Shown piece by piece: positions 1 to 9,859 of a stretch of DNA of 64,000 bases. The notes below the pieces were generated by a model. That model searched no databases, was not told the origin of the DNA, and saw only the letters and a program-made list of their open reading frames with translations. Every line of letters begins with the position of its first letter. Within the stretch, counting starts at the first letter, position 1. Origin of the DNA: Microbacteriaceae bacterium (GTDB lineage: Bacteria; Actinomycetota; Actinomycetes; Actinomycetales; Microbacteriaceae); assembly GCA_024639845.1 (NCBI GenBank), contig JAHEGG010000005.1:124001-188000 (forward strand). Reading direction: 5' to 3'. A program made the position numbers and the translations under genes.

Positions 1-35
1 CATTCTTAAGGTGAGGATGCGTCGCGCAGTGCTTT

Positions 36-1196
36 CTATTCGATCTTGCGTTTGCCACCGGCGACAAAACTGCTGCAAGCCTGAATGACCGTTAGACAGA
101 CAAGTAGCCAAAGCGATGCCGACCAGCTACCCGTAATCTCACGAATCGAAGAGAAGGCAAAAGTTCCAATCGCCGAGAGCAAGTAGCCGCCACCTTGAAC
201 AAACGCAGAGACCGAGGTTGTCCTTGTGGCTTCTCGAGCGCTAGTGCTGATGAGAGTAAGCGAGAGCGGAAACGAAGACGCTTGGCCGAGACCGATGAGG
301 ATGGCTGCCAAGGTTTCAAGACCCGGTATCAGAAGAAGTGAAAACCCACAGAGCGTTACGCAACTGATTAAGAAGCCGGCCCAGTCAAGCCTCTTTACTC
401 GACCGAAGTTGGCCGAGAGCAGTAATCCGGTTGGAACTCCGACGATTGTGGCGAGTCCGAGTAGCCCGCCCGCAGCATCCGCGCCGAACCCACGTTGAAT
501 CAGCAGTGTCGGCAGCCAGGCGAGAATCGCATAGAAGCCTAAAGACTGAATACCGAAGAACACGAACAGCGCCCAGGTCACTGGCGATTTTGTGATGGAG
601 ACTCTTGCTTGGCTTCCAGCAGATGCAACGACCTCGGTATCACGATGAACGGGCTGCAATCTGAGCCACAGGAGCAGCGCGAGGAGGCCTGGAACTAGCC
701 AAATCATAAGAGCCAAATTCCAATCGCCGACCCAGGCGCTGGTCGGAACTGCGGTAGCCGCGGCGAAGCTTGCCGAGATTGCAAGAACACTTGTATAGGC
801 GGCCGTGACCTTCGCGACTGACTTTGGAAAACGTTCTCGAACCACCGAGGGGATCAGCACGTTGGCAACTGCAATGGCGAGTCCAGCGATTGCTGTGCCA
901 ATCAAAAGGGATGCAAAACCAAACCAACCACGCAATGCGATTGACAGAACAAGCGCAGCCAGCATGTAGACCATTGCACGCTCGAGACCGAGGCGTCGAG
1001 CAAACCACGGTCCCACAAATGCACCCAAACCGAAGGTAAGCACTGGAATCGCGCTCAATACGCCTTGATTCAGCGCATTGAGACCGAGAACCTCTGAAAT
1101 CTCAGGAAGCAGCGGACCGACCGCTGCCAATGGGGGTCTAAGCACCAGAGAGCAAACCAGTATGGCTGCGACAACAAGGAAATTCCGGGTCTTCAT
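36..1196 (-). CDS. MFS transporter, CynX/NimT-like
   Basis: This 386-residue protein is almost entirely hydrophobic, with about twelve predicted membrane segments, starting with one at residues 7-28, and short charged loops such as the RRLGLERA stretch after the second segment. That is the normal size and pattern of a single-polypeptide major facilitator transporter. The overall look (short N-terminus, PEISEVLGL after the first helix) resembles the CynX/NimT group, which moves cyanate, nitroimidazoles or other small solutes, but the substrate cannot be read from the sequence. The gene is the last of a minus-strand run; its ATG overlaps the holA stop by 4 bases, so it is probably translationally coupled to holA. 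The gene is complete, with its TAG near the window edge. Confidence 0.8.
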   Translation of the reverse strand: MKTRNFLVVAAILVCSLVLRPPLAAVGPLLPEISEVLGLNALNQGVLSAIPVLTFGLGAFVGPWFARRLGLERAMVYMLAALVLSIALRGWFGFASLLIGTAIAGLAIAVANVLIPSVVRERFPKSVAKVTAAYTSVLAISASFAAATAVPTSAWVGDWNLALMIWLVPGLLALLLWLRLQPVHRDTEVVASAGSQARVSITKSPVTWALFVFFGIQSLGFYAILAWLPTLLIQRGFGADAAGGLLGLATIVGVPTGLLLSANFGRVKRLDWAGFLISCVTLCGFSLLLIPGLETLAAILIGLGQASSFPLSLTLISTSAREATRTTSVSAFVQGGGYLLSAIGTFAFSSIREITGSWSASLWLLVCLTVIQACSSFVAGGKRKIE

Positions 1197-2176
1197 CGAG
1201 TTCGCCCTTTTGTCGCCAAGAACGAGACCAACTTTTCGATTTGGTATTCGGGATCTCTGGCAGCACCCTTGGCTGCGGCATCGGCAGAAGCAAGTAGTTG
1301 CAACGCTTGACCTAGCTCCTCGTCATTCCATCCCTGCACATCGGAACGGGCCTTGGACAACCGCCAGGGATCAAGCCCCGTAGATGCTGGTGTCGCTCGA
1401 GGATCGCTGTGGACCCTCGCCATGGTTCTTATCTTGGTAGCCATACCAGCGAGCAACGGAACCGGGTCAAGCCCCGTGTTGAAGCCGTGACGAAGCAGCG
1501 CAAGTGCTTCGTTTAGTTTTCCGGCAAGGGCGGCATCGGCGATTTTGAAGGAGTTGGTTTGAACCCTGCCACCGAAGTATCGATCGACGATTTCTTCACC
1601 AATGGTTTCTGCCGAGTCGAGCATGAGTTGCTGGCACGCTCCTGCGAGTTCTCCGATGTCGCCTGTGAAAGCGTCGGTTAGAGCGCGAATGGCTCCCTCG
1701 GTGACTTTGCGTTGCTCGGTGGCAAACTCGGACACGACGAACTTGACCCGATCGGCATCCTTGTCGATTTTGGCGCAGGCGATTTCTATGGCCGTGGGAT
1801 TGGACCTAAACGCTTCAAGAAAGGCCTTTCCCCTAACCGAAGAGCCACTGTGCCTAACAATCAGGTAGGTATCTTCAGCAGGTTGAAGGTTGTAGCTCTT
1901 TGCGTCATCAATGAAGGCATCGGTGCAACGTTCTGCACCGTCGACGATGATGAGTCGAGGTTCGGCAAAAAGTGAAGGGCTGGCGAGATTTAGTAGCTGC
2001 CCAGACGCATAGCTATCGGCCTCAACTTCGCTGATTTCGAGGTTTGGATGCTTGGCTCTCAGTTGATCGCGAATCTCGCGAGTGGTCTTAGAAGAAATGA
2101 AACTCTCTGGGCCGAAAAGTAAGACGATAGGCGCGGGATATGCCTTGCGCCAGTCAATCTGTTTCGCTTTCGTCAC
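1193..2176 (-). CDS. holA: DNA polymerase III delta subunit HolA
   Basis: The 327-residue product has the length and pattern of the clamp-loader delta subunit, which opens the beta sliding clamp during replication. The N-terminal part begins with a degenerate AAA+ fold lacking a Walker A motif (VLLFGPESFIS, residues 17-27), as expected for delta, which does not hydrolyse ATP. The middle carries the typical helical region with TDAFTGDIGELAGACQQL, and the C-terminal collar domain follows. It lies 9 bases after comEC, the usual comEA-comEC-holA order of actinobacteria. A common actinobacterial neighbour, rpsT (S20), is not seen next to it; an MFS gene follows instead. Confidence 0.92.
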   Translation of the reverse strand: MTKAKQIDWRKAYPAPIVLLFGPESFISSKTTREIRDQLRAKHPNLEISEVEADSYASGQLLNLASPSLFAEPRLIIVDGAERCTDAFIDDAKSYNLQPAEDTYLIVRHSGSSVRGKAFLEAFRSNPTAIEIACAKIDKDADRVKFVVSEFATEQRKVTEGAIRALTDAFTGDIGELAGACQQLMLDSAETIGEEIVDRYFGGRVQTNSFKIADAALAGKLNEALALLRHGFNTGLDPVPLLAGMATKIRTMARVHSDPRATPASTGLDPWRLSKARSDVQGWNDEELGQALQLLASADAAAKGAARDPEYQIEKLVSFLATKGRTR

Positions 2177-2185
2177 CCCAAAAGC

Positions 2186-4426
2186 CTAACCGCCACCAGT
2201 GACTGCAACTGTCAGCTCATGTGACCGAATGGACACGGCGATTGAGCCCGATTGATCGGTGCGGTACTCGCGGCTCCCCGTTGTTTCGAACAAATGCAAG
2301 GTTCTTTGAGTGGGATGCCCGTAAGGGTTACGAGCACCAACCGAAAATAGCGCCAAATCTGCGTGCAAACTTTCCATTAGCTCTGGATACTGGTCGGCTG
2401 ACCCGTGGTGACTGACTTTCACAACCGCAAACTTGCCGGGATCTCGAACTACAAGCTCAGGATGGTTCAACACAAGTCGCATTTGGCCACGCTCCCCTTG
2501 GTCAGCAAACGTGAAAAACGAGATATCCGCTGTGTCGAATCGCATCACGATGCTTGCATCGTTCGAGTCCTCAGATCCAAGTGCATCAACTTCAGGTTGC
2601 AAAACCTGCCAAGTGGCCTCCCCCAGAGTTCCACTGAGGCAGCAGCTAGGCCTCTCAACATTGACTTTTTCTTGCGCGAGAAGGGCCTGTGAGCGATAGG
2701 CCAAGGGGCGGTCATCAATCATTGGGGTTAGAAAAGCCGTCTCGACCGTGCGCCCCTCGAGAGCACCCGCTAAACCACCGACGTGATCGGCGTCATAGTG
2801 TGTCAAGACCAAAAGCTCTATGTGCTTCACGCCCAGACGGTCCAAGCATTGTTTTATTGGTTTGGGTTCGCGACCCACATCGATAACCGCAATAGCGTTG
2901 GACGAGCGAAACACCAGACCATCGCCCTGCCCAACGTCGCAGGCAACTATCTGCCAATCCGAAAGAGGCCAAGTCGCTTGTTGAGCCGAACTTGCCGAAG
3001 CAGCGGTGACAAACATCAGGACTGTTGCCCCGGTCAAGGTCAGAGCAACGCGGGACCTTTTTAATAGCCACCAACTGATCGTGACTACCGCGAACACGAC
3101 TACTGCCAAGCCGAAAATTCCGCCAGGGATTTGGATTGTCGAACCGCCTACCGTGGCCAATCCAGTTATGGCAAGAATCAGATTTGTAAGGGAACTTGCC
3201 ACGAGAGTCAGGCCGGCGCTAAGCCCTGGAAATATCGGGCAGAAGACTAGGCTCGCAATGCCCAAAACCGTCACGGGTGCCACCAATGGTTCAGCAAGAA
3301 GATTTGCGATGATCGAATAGGAGGGTATGCCTGATGAAATCGACAGCAACACGGGCAAGCACCAAAGTTGGGCAGCAATGACCACTGACAAACTTGCCGC
3401 TAGCGGTGTAGGCATTTTGGCAACGAATCGATCGTAGATTCTGGGGGCCAGCAGGAGTATTGCGGCCGTGGCGATCACCGAAAGCGCGAATCCGAGACTC
3501 GCAGCCATTTTTGGCCAAACACAGAGCACTCCTATGACCGCCCAACCGAGAGCGACCGTGGGTGGTGACTTTCGGCCCCAGAAAGTGAGCAGAATGACGA
3601 GCCCCGCCATTAGGGCGGACCTCAGCACCGACGGCTCTTCACCGACGATGGCGACATACCCCCAAAGCGAAGCCAAGGCGGCCAAGGCGGTATGCCACTT
3701 TCGCGAACCGAGTTTTTTGAGAAGGAATACGACGGCTCCGATCACGATGGCGCAGTTCGCACCCGAAACTGCAGTCAAATGCGTGAGCGAAAGGGTCTTC
3801 ATTCGATTTCGTGCGTCTTGACTAAGTTGAGAGTCGTCACCTATCGTCAGTCCTAAAACAAGAGCGCCTGCATCCGTGTTTATAGATGTTAGAGTCTGGC
3901 TAAATTGGGCGCGAAGTGCTTCGTTCCATGAGGGCCTTAGGTCGATGATTCGCAACCGACCTTGAGGGCTCAGCACGAATTCGTCGTCACGAAAGGTTGA
4001 CGGCTTGAATAAGAATCGGCCAGTCACTCGCATGCCTGGTTTCAACGGCTCGTTTGCCAAATCGCGGTCGCCATTCGATGGCTCTAATAACTGGGCACGA
4101 AAGTTCAACCCTTGGATGCGGGAACTTACCTGGCAACGACCTTTGGCGCACGACGAGACTCGAACCTCAAGTTTCTGGATAGTGAAATCCTGCGCCAGAG
4201 ATTTGAGGCTCACTGAGCCTCGTTGCAAACTGGCCCAGTTTGAGAAACAGACCAGGACGATGATTGCGAAAAATGTAAGTAAGCGCACCCTCAGCTCTCT
4301 TGTCGCCAACAACGTGATGCCCATCGTCGATAAAGCCATAAGGCCGAGCCCCAGCCAAAAGCTATTCTGGCTCTGGGCAACCCAGAGAGACAGCCAAAGT
4401 GCGAGTGCAAAACATGGGAGGATCAC
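2186..4426 (-). CDS. comEC: ComEC/Rec2 DNA-uptake channel protein
   Basis: This 746-residue protein begins with two hydrophobic segments, has a soluble domain with paired cysteines (SSCAKGRCQ), then the Competence domain with its LTHLTAVSGANCAIV signature near residues 215-229 and multiple membrane helices. The last third is a metallo-beta-lactamase-like domain with CDVGQGDG and THYDADHVGG. In naturally competent bacteria ComEC forms the inner-membrane pore for single-stranded DNA. The gene overlaps comEA by 4 bases and sits 9 bases before holA. All three ComEC regions are intact. No type IV pilus or comF genes lie in the window, so competence is plausible but not demonstrated. Confidence 0.93.
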   Translation of the reverse strand: MILPCFALALWLSLWVAQSQNSFWLGLGLMALSTMGITLLATRELRVRLLTFFAIIVLVCFSNWASLQRGSVSLKSLAQDFTIQKLEVRVSSCAKGRCQVSSRIQGLNFRAQLLEPSNGDRDLANEPLKPGMRVTGRFLFKPSTFRDDEFVLSPQGRLRIIDLRPSWNEALRAQFSQTLTSINTDAGALVLGLTIGDDSQLSQDARNRMKTLSLTHLTAVSGANCAIVIGAVVFLLKKLGSRKWHTALAALASLWGYVAIVGEEPSVLRSALMAGLVILLTFWGRKSPPTVALGWAVIGVLCVWPKMAASLGFALSVIATAAILLLAPRIYDRFVAKMPTPLAASLSVVIAAQLWCLPVLLSISSGIPSYSIIANLLAEPLVAPVTVLGIASLVFCPIFPGLSAGLTLVASSLTNLILAITGLATVGGSTIQIPGGIFGLAVVVFAVVTISWWLLKRSRVALTLTGATVLMFVTAASASSAQQATWPLSDWQIVACDVGQGDGLVFRSSNAIAVIDVGREPKPIKQCLDRLGVKHIELLVLTHYDADHVGGLAGALEGRTVETAFLTPMIDDRPLAYRSQALLAQEKVNVERPSCCLSGTLGEATWQVLQPEVDALGSEDSNDASIVMRFDTADISFFTFADQGERGQMRLVLNHPELVVRDPGKFAVVKVSHHGSADQYPELMESLHADLALFSVGARNPYGHPTQRTLHLFETTGSREYRTDQSGSIAVSIRSHELTVAVTGGG

Positions 4427-5031
4427 AGCGAAACCATCGGCTTAATCGCTGCATAGAGCTTGTCTCCTATGCCACCAACTTCGAGAAGGTCGGCTACGTG
4501 AGCGAACCCTCCGTTGGCGGTGCGCCAATCGATGATTCGACCGGCGAGTTTTGGACCTACTCCGGGAAGACTTTCAAGTTGTTCGGCGGTCGCTCTGTTT
4601 AGATTCACCCCCGAAGACCCGGCAGATCCTGAATCGGCAGGGCGGATTTGACCAGCGGCCAGCACGACCAACTGTTCACCGTCGGCCAATGTTCGAGCCA
4701 GATTCACGCTTGACTGATCGGCCTTTTTTCGGAAACCTCCGGCTAGGGCGACCGCCTCGAATAGCCGAGAACCAATTGGCAACATGTAGACACCTGGATG
4801 TTGCACCTCACCGGTCACGTGGACATAGATCTTCTGAGCGGCAATCTGAAGTTTGGCCTCTGCGCTAGGTGTGGGCTTGCGCCGAATGATGTCTGGAGAC
4901 GCTTCAGCAGATGGCCAAACTGCACCGAGAATCAACGCAAAAGCCACAGCTACGGAGGCCAAAAGGAATTTTGGCTTCTTTTCTCCTGCCCGTAGTTGCT
5001 CTATGAACTTTCTGATTCTTGACACATGCAC
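4423..5031 (-). CDS. comEA: ComEA helix-hairpin-helix DNA-binding protein
   Basis: The 202-residue product has one N-terminal membrane anchor (about residues 23-40), an SLBB-type segment (VHVTGEVQHPGVYMLP, about 70-86), and a C-terminal double helix-hairpin-helix domain (NLNRATAEQLESLPGVGPKL followed by a second GGIGDK hairpin). This is the standard ComEA layout: a membrane-tethered receptor that binds double-stranded DNA outside the membrane and passes it to ComEC. The next gene, comEC, overlaps it by 4 bases, which implies co-translation. It starts 57 bases after the leuS stop, so it may be read through from leuS or have its own promoter. Confidence 0.93.
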   Translation of the reverse strand: MHVSRIRKFIEQLRAGEKKPKFLLASVAVAFALILGAVWPSAEASPDIIRRKPTPSAEAKLQIAAQKIYVHVTGEVQHPGVYMLPIGSRLFEAVALAGGFRKKADQSSVNLARTLADGEQLVVLAAGQIRPADSGSAGSSGVNLNRATAEQLESLPGVGPKLAGRIIDWRTANGGFAHVADLLEVGGIGDKLYAAIKPMVSL

Positions 5032-5088
5032 AAGATACGAAAGCGTGGCGAATCGAATCCCGTCGAATCAGAAACTGTGGAAAACGGA

Positions 5089-7569
5089 TTAGCCCATGGT
5101 GGCGATGTTTACCAGTTTTGGCTCACGAACGATAACCGCGGCAATTTCGCGGTCTCCGATGGCACGCTTTACCGCGTTCGAGTCAAAGGCAAGGGCCTGA
5201 AGCTCATCCTTGGTGATGTCTGTGGCAACCTCGAACTTGTCCCGAAGCTTGCCATCAACCTGAACGATTGCGACGACCTGATTCTCCACCAAGAGGCTCA
5301 GATCAGCCTCTGGCAACATGGCCAGGGCAACTCCCGGCGCGTGCCCGAGCAACTGCCACATGTCTTCCGCTGTGTATGGCGCAAACAATGACAAGGCTTT
5401 GGCTACCGTCTGAACTGCTTCACGCACGGCAGGGTCAGCCCCGCCGACATCCCCGTCAATCGCCTTTCGAGTGGCATTCACCAATTCCATGACCTTGGCG
5501 ACACCGACGTTGAACTTGAAACCTTCGATCAGCGGGCCGAAGTCGCGCAGGAATGAGTGAGTCGCCTTGCGAAGTGCCGGATTGCCGGCTTTGAAATCGA
5601 CATCGACACCGCTGGTTACGTCATTTGCTGCGCGCCAGGCTCGCGCAAGGAACTTTGCCGAACCAGAGGGCGAAACGTCGGCCCAGTCGATGTCTTCCTC
5701 TGGCGGACCAGCGAAAGCCATAGTCAGGCGCACGGCGTCGACGCCGTGTTCGTCTAACTGTTCACTTAGAGCCACGAGGTTACCGCGCGATTTCGACATC
5801 GCCGAGCCGTTCATCAAAACCATTCCCTGGTTCAGCAGGCGGGTGAATGGCTCTTCGAAATCCACTAGCCCCATGTCGTGAAGGGCCTTGGTAAAGAAGC
5901 GAGCATAAAGCAGGTGAAGAATTGCGTGAGTTACTCCGCCCACATATTGGTCAACCGGAGCCCAGCGCTTTGCCTCATCGACGGGGAATGCTGCATCCGT
6001 GCTGTTAGGCGACAAGAACCGCAAGAAATACCAAGATGAGTCGACAAAGGTGTCCATCGTGTCAGAATCGCGCCTGGCGTCTCCACCACAACTTGGGCAA
6101 TTGACGTTAAGCCAATCGGATGCGGCACCAAGAGGTGACGAACCCTTAGGTTTGAGATCGAGTCCAGCGGCTGAAGGAAGCTCGACTGGAAGCTGCTCCG
6201 CCGGCACCGGAACTTCGCCACAAACATCGCAGTGGATGATCGGAATCGGCGTTCCCCAATAACGCTGCCTCGAAATCAGCCAGTCACGCAGCCTAAAGTT
6301 CTTGGCAACCTTAGCTTTGCCGGCATTAGCCAAGTGGTCGGTAATCGCTTGGATTGCTTCAGCCTTGGCAAGACCGTTGAACTCGCCAGAAGCAATCAAA
6401 ACCCCCTCGCCGGAGGTCGCAACCTTAGTGACGGCAGGGTCGTCTTCGCCGGTGTCAACAACGGTAACTACCGGCAGATCAAACTTGACGGCAAAGCTCA
6501 TGTCACGATCGTCGTGAGCGGGAACCGCCATAATTGCGCCCGTGCCGTAGTCAGAAAGCACGTAGTCTGCGGCCCAGATAGGCAGGCGAGCGCCGTTCAC
6601 AGGATTGATCGCGAAGCGCCCAAGGAACACACCGGTTTTCTCGCGGTCGGTGGCTAGGCGCTCGATGTCGTTCGACTTCTTCACCTGCTCGAGGTAATCC
6701 TGGAAAGCCGCGCGGACCGAAGCGTCGGCACCCGAAGCCAACTCAGCGGCAAGGTCACTGTCTGGGGCGACAACCATGAAGGTAGCTCCGAATAGGGTGT
6801 CCGGCCGAGTGGTGAACACAGTGACAGGCTCAGTTCTACCTTCGATTTCAAATTCAACCTCAGCTCCGTAGGAGCGTCCGATCCAGTTACGTTGCATCGA
6901 AAGAACCTTTGAAGGCCAGTTACCTTCGAGCGTGTCTAGATCATCGAGCAAACGGTCGGCATACTCGGTGACCTTGAAATACCACTGAGTCAGAGCCTTT
7001 TTGGTGACTACCGAATCGCAGCGCTCGCAAAGCCCCTGGACGACCTGCTCGTTGGCCAATACGGTTTGGCATGACGGACACCAGTTGACGTTTGAATTCT
7101 TGCGATAGGCCAGCCCGCGCTTATAGAACTCGAGGAACAGCCACTGGTTCCAGCGGTAATAGATCGGGTCGCTGGTGATCAGAACACGATCCCAGTCGAA
7201 CGAGCACGCGTAACGACGCATCGAAGAGCGCTGCTGGGCAATGTTGTCGTAGGTCCAGCCCTTAGGGTCAAGGCCGCGCTTTATGGCGGCGTTTTCGGCG
7301 GGAAGACCGAACGAGTCCCAACCGATCGGGTGCATAACGTTGAAACCCTTTTGCACCCAGTAGCGAGCGATTACGTCGCCTAGTGCGTATGCCTCGGCAT
7401 GGCCCATGTGTAGGTCACCAGAGGGATAAGGAAACATGTCGAGAACGTACTTGGTCGGGCGTGAATCGTCGGCATTGCCGCTGTTGAACGGCTTTAGCTC
7501 ATCCCAGATCGGAAGCCATTTCTCCTGGATGGAGAAAATGTCATATTCCGTTTGATTTTGGTCGGTCAT
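5089..7569 (-). CDS. leuS: Leucyl-tRNA synthetase
   Basis: At 826 residues this is a full-length bacterial LeuRS. The class I signature HMGH is at residues 54-57 and the second signature appears as AMSKSRGN near residue 590, a normal LeuRS variant of KMSKS. A zinc-binding CPSC...CERC element lies near 164-185, the CP1 editing domain with its threonine-rich [14 protein letters not shown] stretch near 250, and a second cysteine cluster (CDVCGE, CPSC) in the following insertion. It charges tRNA-Leu and hydrolyses misactivated amino acids. It is the first gene of the leuS-comEA-comEC-holA direction and lies 67 bases downstream of pabB. Confidence 0.97.
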   Translation of the reverse strand: MTDQNQTEYDIFSIQEKWLPIWDELKPFNSGNADDSRPTKYVLDMFPYPSGDLHMGHAEAYALGDVIARYWVQKGFNVMHPIGWDSFGLPAENAAIKRGLDPKGWTYDNIAQQRSSMRRYACSFDWDRVLITSDPIYYRWNQWLFLEFYKRGLAYRKNSNVNWCPSCQTVLANEQVVQGLCERCDSVVTKKALTQWYFKVTEYADRLLDDLDTLEGNWPSKVLSMQRNWIGRSYGAEVEFEIEGRTEPVTVFTTRPDTLFGATFMVVAPDSDLAAELASGADASVRAAFQDYLEQVKKSNDIERLATDREKTGVFLGRFAINPVNGARLPIWAADYVLSDYGTGAIMAVPAHDDRDMSFAVKFDLPVVTVVDTGEDDPAVTKVATSGEGVLIASGEFNGLAKAEAIQAITDHLANAGKAKVAKNFRLRDWLISRQRYWGTPIPIIHCDVCGEVPVPAEQLPVELPSAAGLDLKPKGSSPLGAASDWLNVNCPSCGGDARRDSDTMDTFVDSSWYFLRFLSPNSTDAAFPVDEAKRWAPVDQYVGGVTHAILHLLYARFFTKALHDMGLVDFEEPFTRLLNQGMVLMNGSAMSKSRGNLVALSEQLDEHGVDAVRLTMAFAGPPEEDIDWADVSPSGSAKFLARAWRAANDVTSGVDVDFKAGNPALRKATHSFLRDFGPLIEGFKFNVGVAKVMELVNATRKAIDGDVGGADPAVREAVQTVAKALSLFAPYTAEDMWQLLGHAPGVALAMLPEADLSLLVENQVVAIVQVDGKLRDKFEVATDITKDELQALAFDSNAVKRAIGDREIAAVIVREPKLVNIATMG

Positions 7570-7636
7570 TTGCTCTTCTTTGTAACGTCTGCACGCGACG
7601 GCGTGGCACTGCCTACAAGGTTACCAACTGGGATGC

Positions 7637-8998
7637 TCAGACCGCGTCAGCCTCGTCGGCCCACGGGTCATCCGCTCCCAACGCTCGAAGCAAGGCCTTG
7701 GCTTTCAGTTTTGTCTCCTCAAGCTCAGCAGCCGGATCGGAGTCGATGGTTATGCCACCACCAACCCCGATGCTTGCGCTCGAGCCGTCAAAGACGATGG
7801 TGCGAATGACCATCCCGAAATCGGCTGAACCGCTCGCCGAGAGGTAACCCAGCGCACCGCTATAGATGCCCCGCTCACCGGATTCGAGTTCTCGAATGAT
7901 CTCTATCGCCCGCTGCTTTGGAGCTCCCGTCATCGAACCACCGGGAAAGGCCGCCAAAACGGCGTCGAACGCGGTCATGCCAGAGGCAAGTTTTCCACGA
8001 ACCGTGCTGACGAGTTGATGCACCGTGGCATAAGTTTCAACGTCGAACAGGAGCGGAACGTCGACTGAGCCAACTTCGCAGACTCGACCGAAATCGTTGC
8101 GCATAAGATCAACGATCATCAGATTTTCGGCGCGCTCTTTTTCGTTGGTGTGAAGCTCCTTGGCTATCGCGGCATCCTCTTCAGGGTTTGAGCCGCGCTT
8201 GCGTGTTCCTTTGATTGGCTTGCTGCTGAGCCATCCGTGCGCGTCTACTTTCACGAACTGCTCCGGGGAAGCGCTAACCACCGAAATTTCACCGACCCGC
8301 AGGAATGCGGCGTACGGTGCCGGATTTTGCTCGCGTAATCTCAAGAAGGTCAGCAGCGGATCGACAGTCGTTTCGATCGAAATCTCATTGGTTAGACAAA
8401 GTTGATATACATCGCCGGCACGGATGTGCTGCTGGGCTCTCTCGATAAGCGCTTGGTATCGACGAGCCCCGTGTCTCAAACTCGGTGCCCAAACATCCCC
8501 GCCAGTTTTCTGGTCGCGATACTGCGCCTGCTGCCCACCGACTAGAGCAAAACGCAACAACGCTGCCTGCATCCAGTCATCGAACTGACGTTTCTGCTCG
8601 AACAGCCCGACGAACCATATCTCTTGGGCGTCGTGATCGAAAACTATCGCTCGGTCTACCAACAGCATCAGGTCTGACTGCGGCTCAAAGCCGATTACCC
8701 CGACAAGACCCGGCCTAAAGTCAAACGGAAGTTCGATCTCGGCGTCGGCGGTCAGTTGTGAGAGAGCAGTTGAAAGTGAATCTCGAGAAATCTTGGAAGA
8801 GGCCAGACTTGCACCTCCGATAACCGAGAATCGCTCATCCTTGCGATGTTCTCGGTCAAGCCAAAAGCAGTTCGGATGGTTGGCAAACAGCAACACGAAC
8901 GCGTCAGATGGATGAACCCATCCGCTGAGTGAGTCGGCATAAAGTCGCAATTTGTTCAATCTCAATCTGGCAACATCGTCAAAATCGATGGCCACCAA
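7637..8998 (-). CDS. pabB: Aminodeoxychorismate synthase component I (PabB-like chorismate-binding enzyme)
   Basis: The 453-residue protein has an N-terminal barrel and a C-terminal chorismate-binding domain with GDVYQLCLTNE, the PIKGTRKRG motif, IVDLMRNDFGRVCEVGSV and FPGGSMTGAPKQRA, which together mark the PabB/TrpE family. PIKGTRKRG and the partner next door favour PabB: a PabC-like class IV aminotransferase is encoded divergently 48 bases away, giving ADC synthase plus ADC lyase for p-aminobenzoate and folate. The glutamine amidotransferase subunit (PabA/TrpG) is not in the window, so it must be elsewhere or shared with tryptophan synthesis. Anthranilate synthase is less likely but not excluded by sequence alone. 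Confidence 0.85.
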   Translation of the reverse strand: MVAIDFDDVARLRLNKLRLYADSLSGWVHPSDAFVLLFANHPNCFWLDREHRKDERFSVIGGASLASSKISRDSLSTALSQLTADAEIELPFDFRPGLVGVIGFEPQSDLMLLVDRAIVFDHDAQEIWFVGLFEQKRQFDDWMQAALLRFALVGGQQAQYRDQKTGGDVWAPSLRHGARRYQALIERAQQHIRAGDVYQLCLTNEISIETTVDPLLTFLRLREQNPAPYAAFLRVGEISVVSASPEQFVKVDAHGWLSSKPIKGTRKRGSNPEEDAAIAKELHTNEKERAENLMIVDLMRNDFGRVCEVGSVDVPLLFDVETYATVHQLVSTVRGKLASGMTAFDAVLAAFPGGSMTGAPKQRAIEIIRELESGERGIYSGALGYLSASGSADFGMVIRTIVFDGSSASIGVGGGITIDSDPAAELEETKLKAKALLRALGADDPWADEADAV

Positions 8999-9046
8999 CT
9001 AATAGATTAGGTGCCAAGGGGCACAAATGAGATGCGAGGGTTTTAG

Positions 9047-9859
9047 ATGACCGGCGAGAGCCAGTTTTATTGCTTTCGCGAGGGCGTGCTCGCCGAGGTC
9101 ACCGAACCAGACAACTGTGAAAACAAGTTGGCAGCGGCCGATTCCTGGTTGATCGAAGAAGGCAAGGTTCGCGCTTTAGATCGACACCTTGAACGTTTTC
9201 GCAAAGCAATCTCTGGAGTTTCTCCCGAACATCTGCCGTTTCTCGATACGTTCTACGGCTTAGTGATTGAAACGCTTCCTCGTCATGGTCGCTGGTTTCC
9301 AAGAATCGAGTTTCACGCAGACGAAGACTCGAAGCATCACCTGCACCTTCGGCTTCGCGTAGCTCCTGACCAACTGGATTCGGTGAAACTCTGGACTCTA
9401 GACGAAGTCGACCCTCGAGTTTCGCCGACTATCAAAGGGCCCGATCTGAGTCTCGGTCAGCAGCTTCGCCGACGCGCGAATCTGCACGGTGCCGATGAGG
9501 CCGTTCTGCTTGGCCCGACGGGCATCGTTCTTGAAGGTGCGCTGTCGAGTTTGGTCTGGTGGCGCGATGGCGTGCTCTGCGCCCCACCGGAGAGCGTTCC
9601 CTGGCTTCCGAGTGTTACTCGTGAGTTGGTTTTCGAAATCGCTAGGCAATCGGGGTTTTCGACTCGAGAAGAACTGGTCACTGTGGACCGAATGAATCAG
9701 CTTGAAATTTGGACCTTGAGTTCGCTTCATGGCATTCGACTGGTGACCGACTGGGATGCTCTTCCCAATGGACCTGGCCCCGGTGAGCATGTCGAAGCGT
9801 TCAATCGTCGATTGCGCATGCTTTCTTCCGCGCTTCCTGAGCAGCTAGGCAAAGACTGA
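9047..9859 (+). CDS. Class IV aminotransferase, probable aminodeoxychorismate lyase
   Basis: This 270-residue PLP fold-type IV protein carries the expected pattern TIKGPDL (candidate Schiff-base lysine), then LRRRANLHGADEAVLL and a cofactor-binding region around VLEGALSSLVWW. The family includes branched-chain aminotransferases, D-amino-acid transaminases and PabC. Divergence from pabB across a 48-base gap suggests the PabC role, cleaving 4-amino-4-deoxychorismate to p-aminobenzoate and pyruvate. A GAGGG ribosome site precedes the ATG. The stop codon shares bases with the ATG of the next gene (TGATG), so the two are probably translated together. Confidence 0.78.
   Translation: MTGESQFYCFREGVLAEVTEPDNCENKLAAADSWLIEEGKVRALDRHLERFRKAISGVSPEHLPFLDTFYGLVIETLPRHGRWFPRIEFHADEDSKHHLHLRLRVAPDQLDSVKLWTLDEVDPRVSPTIKGPDLSLGQQLRRRANLHGADEAVLLGPTGIVLEGALSSLVWWRDGVLCAPPESVPWLPSVTRELVFEIARQSGFSTREELVTVDRMNQLEIWTLSSLHGIRLVTDWDALPNGPGPGEHVEAFNRRLRMLSSALPEQLGKD

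Noticed and set aside
9002-9046. GTGCC-AAGG-GGCAC palindrome between pabB and the PabC-like gene
   Set aside because: The arms are only 5 bases and no promoter geometry or known operator matches, so chance is likely.
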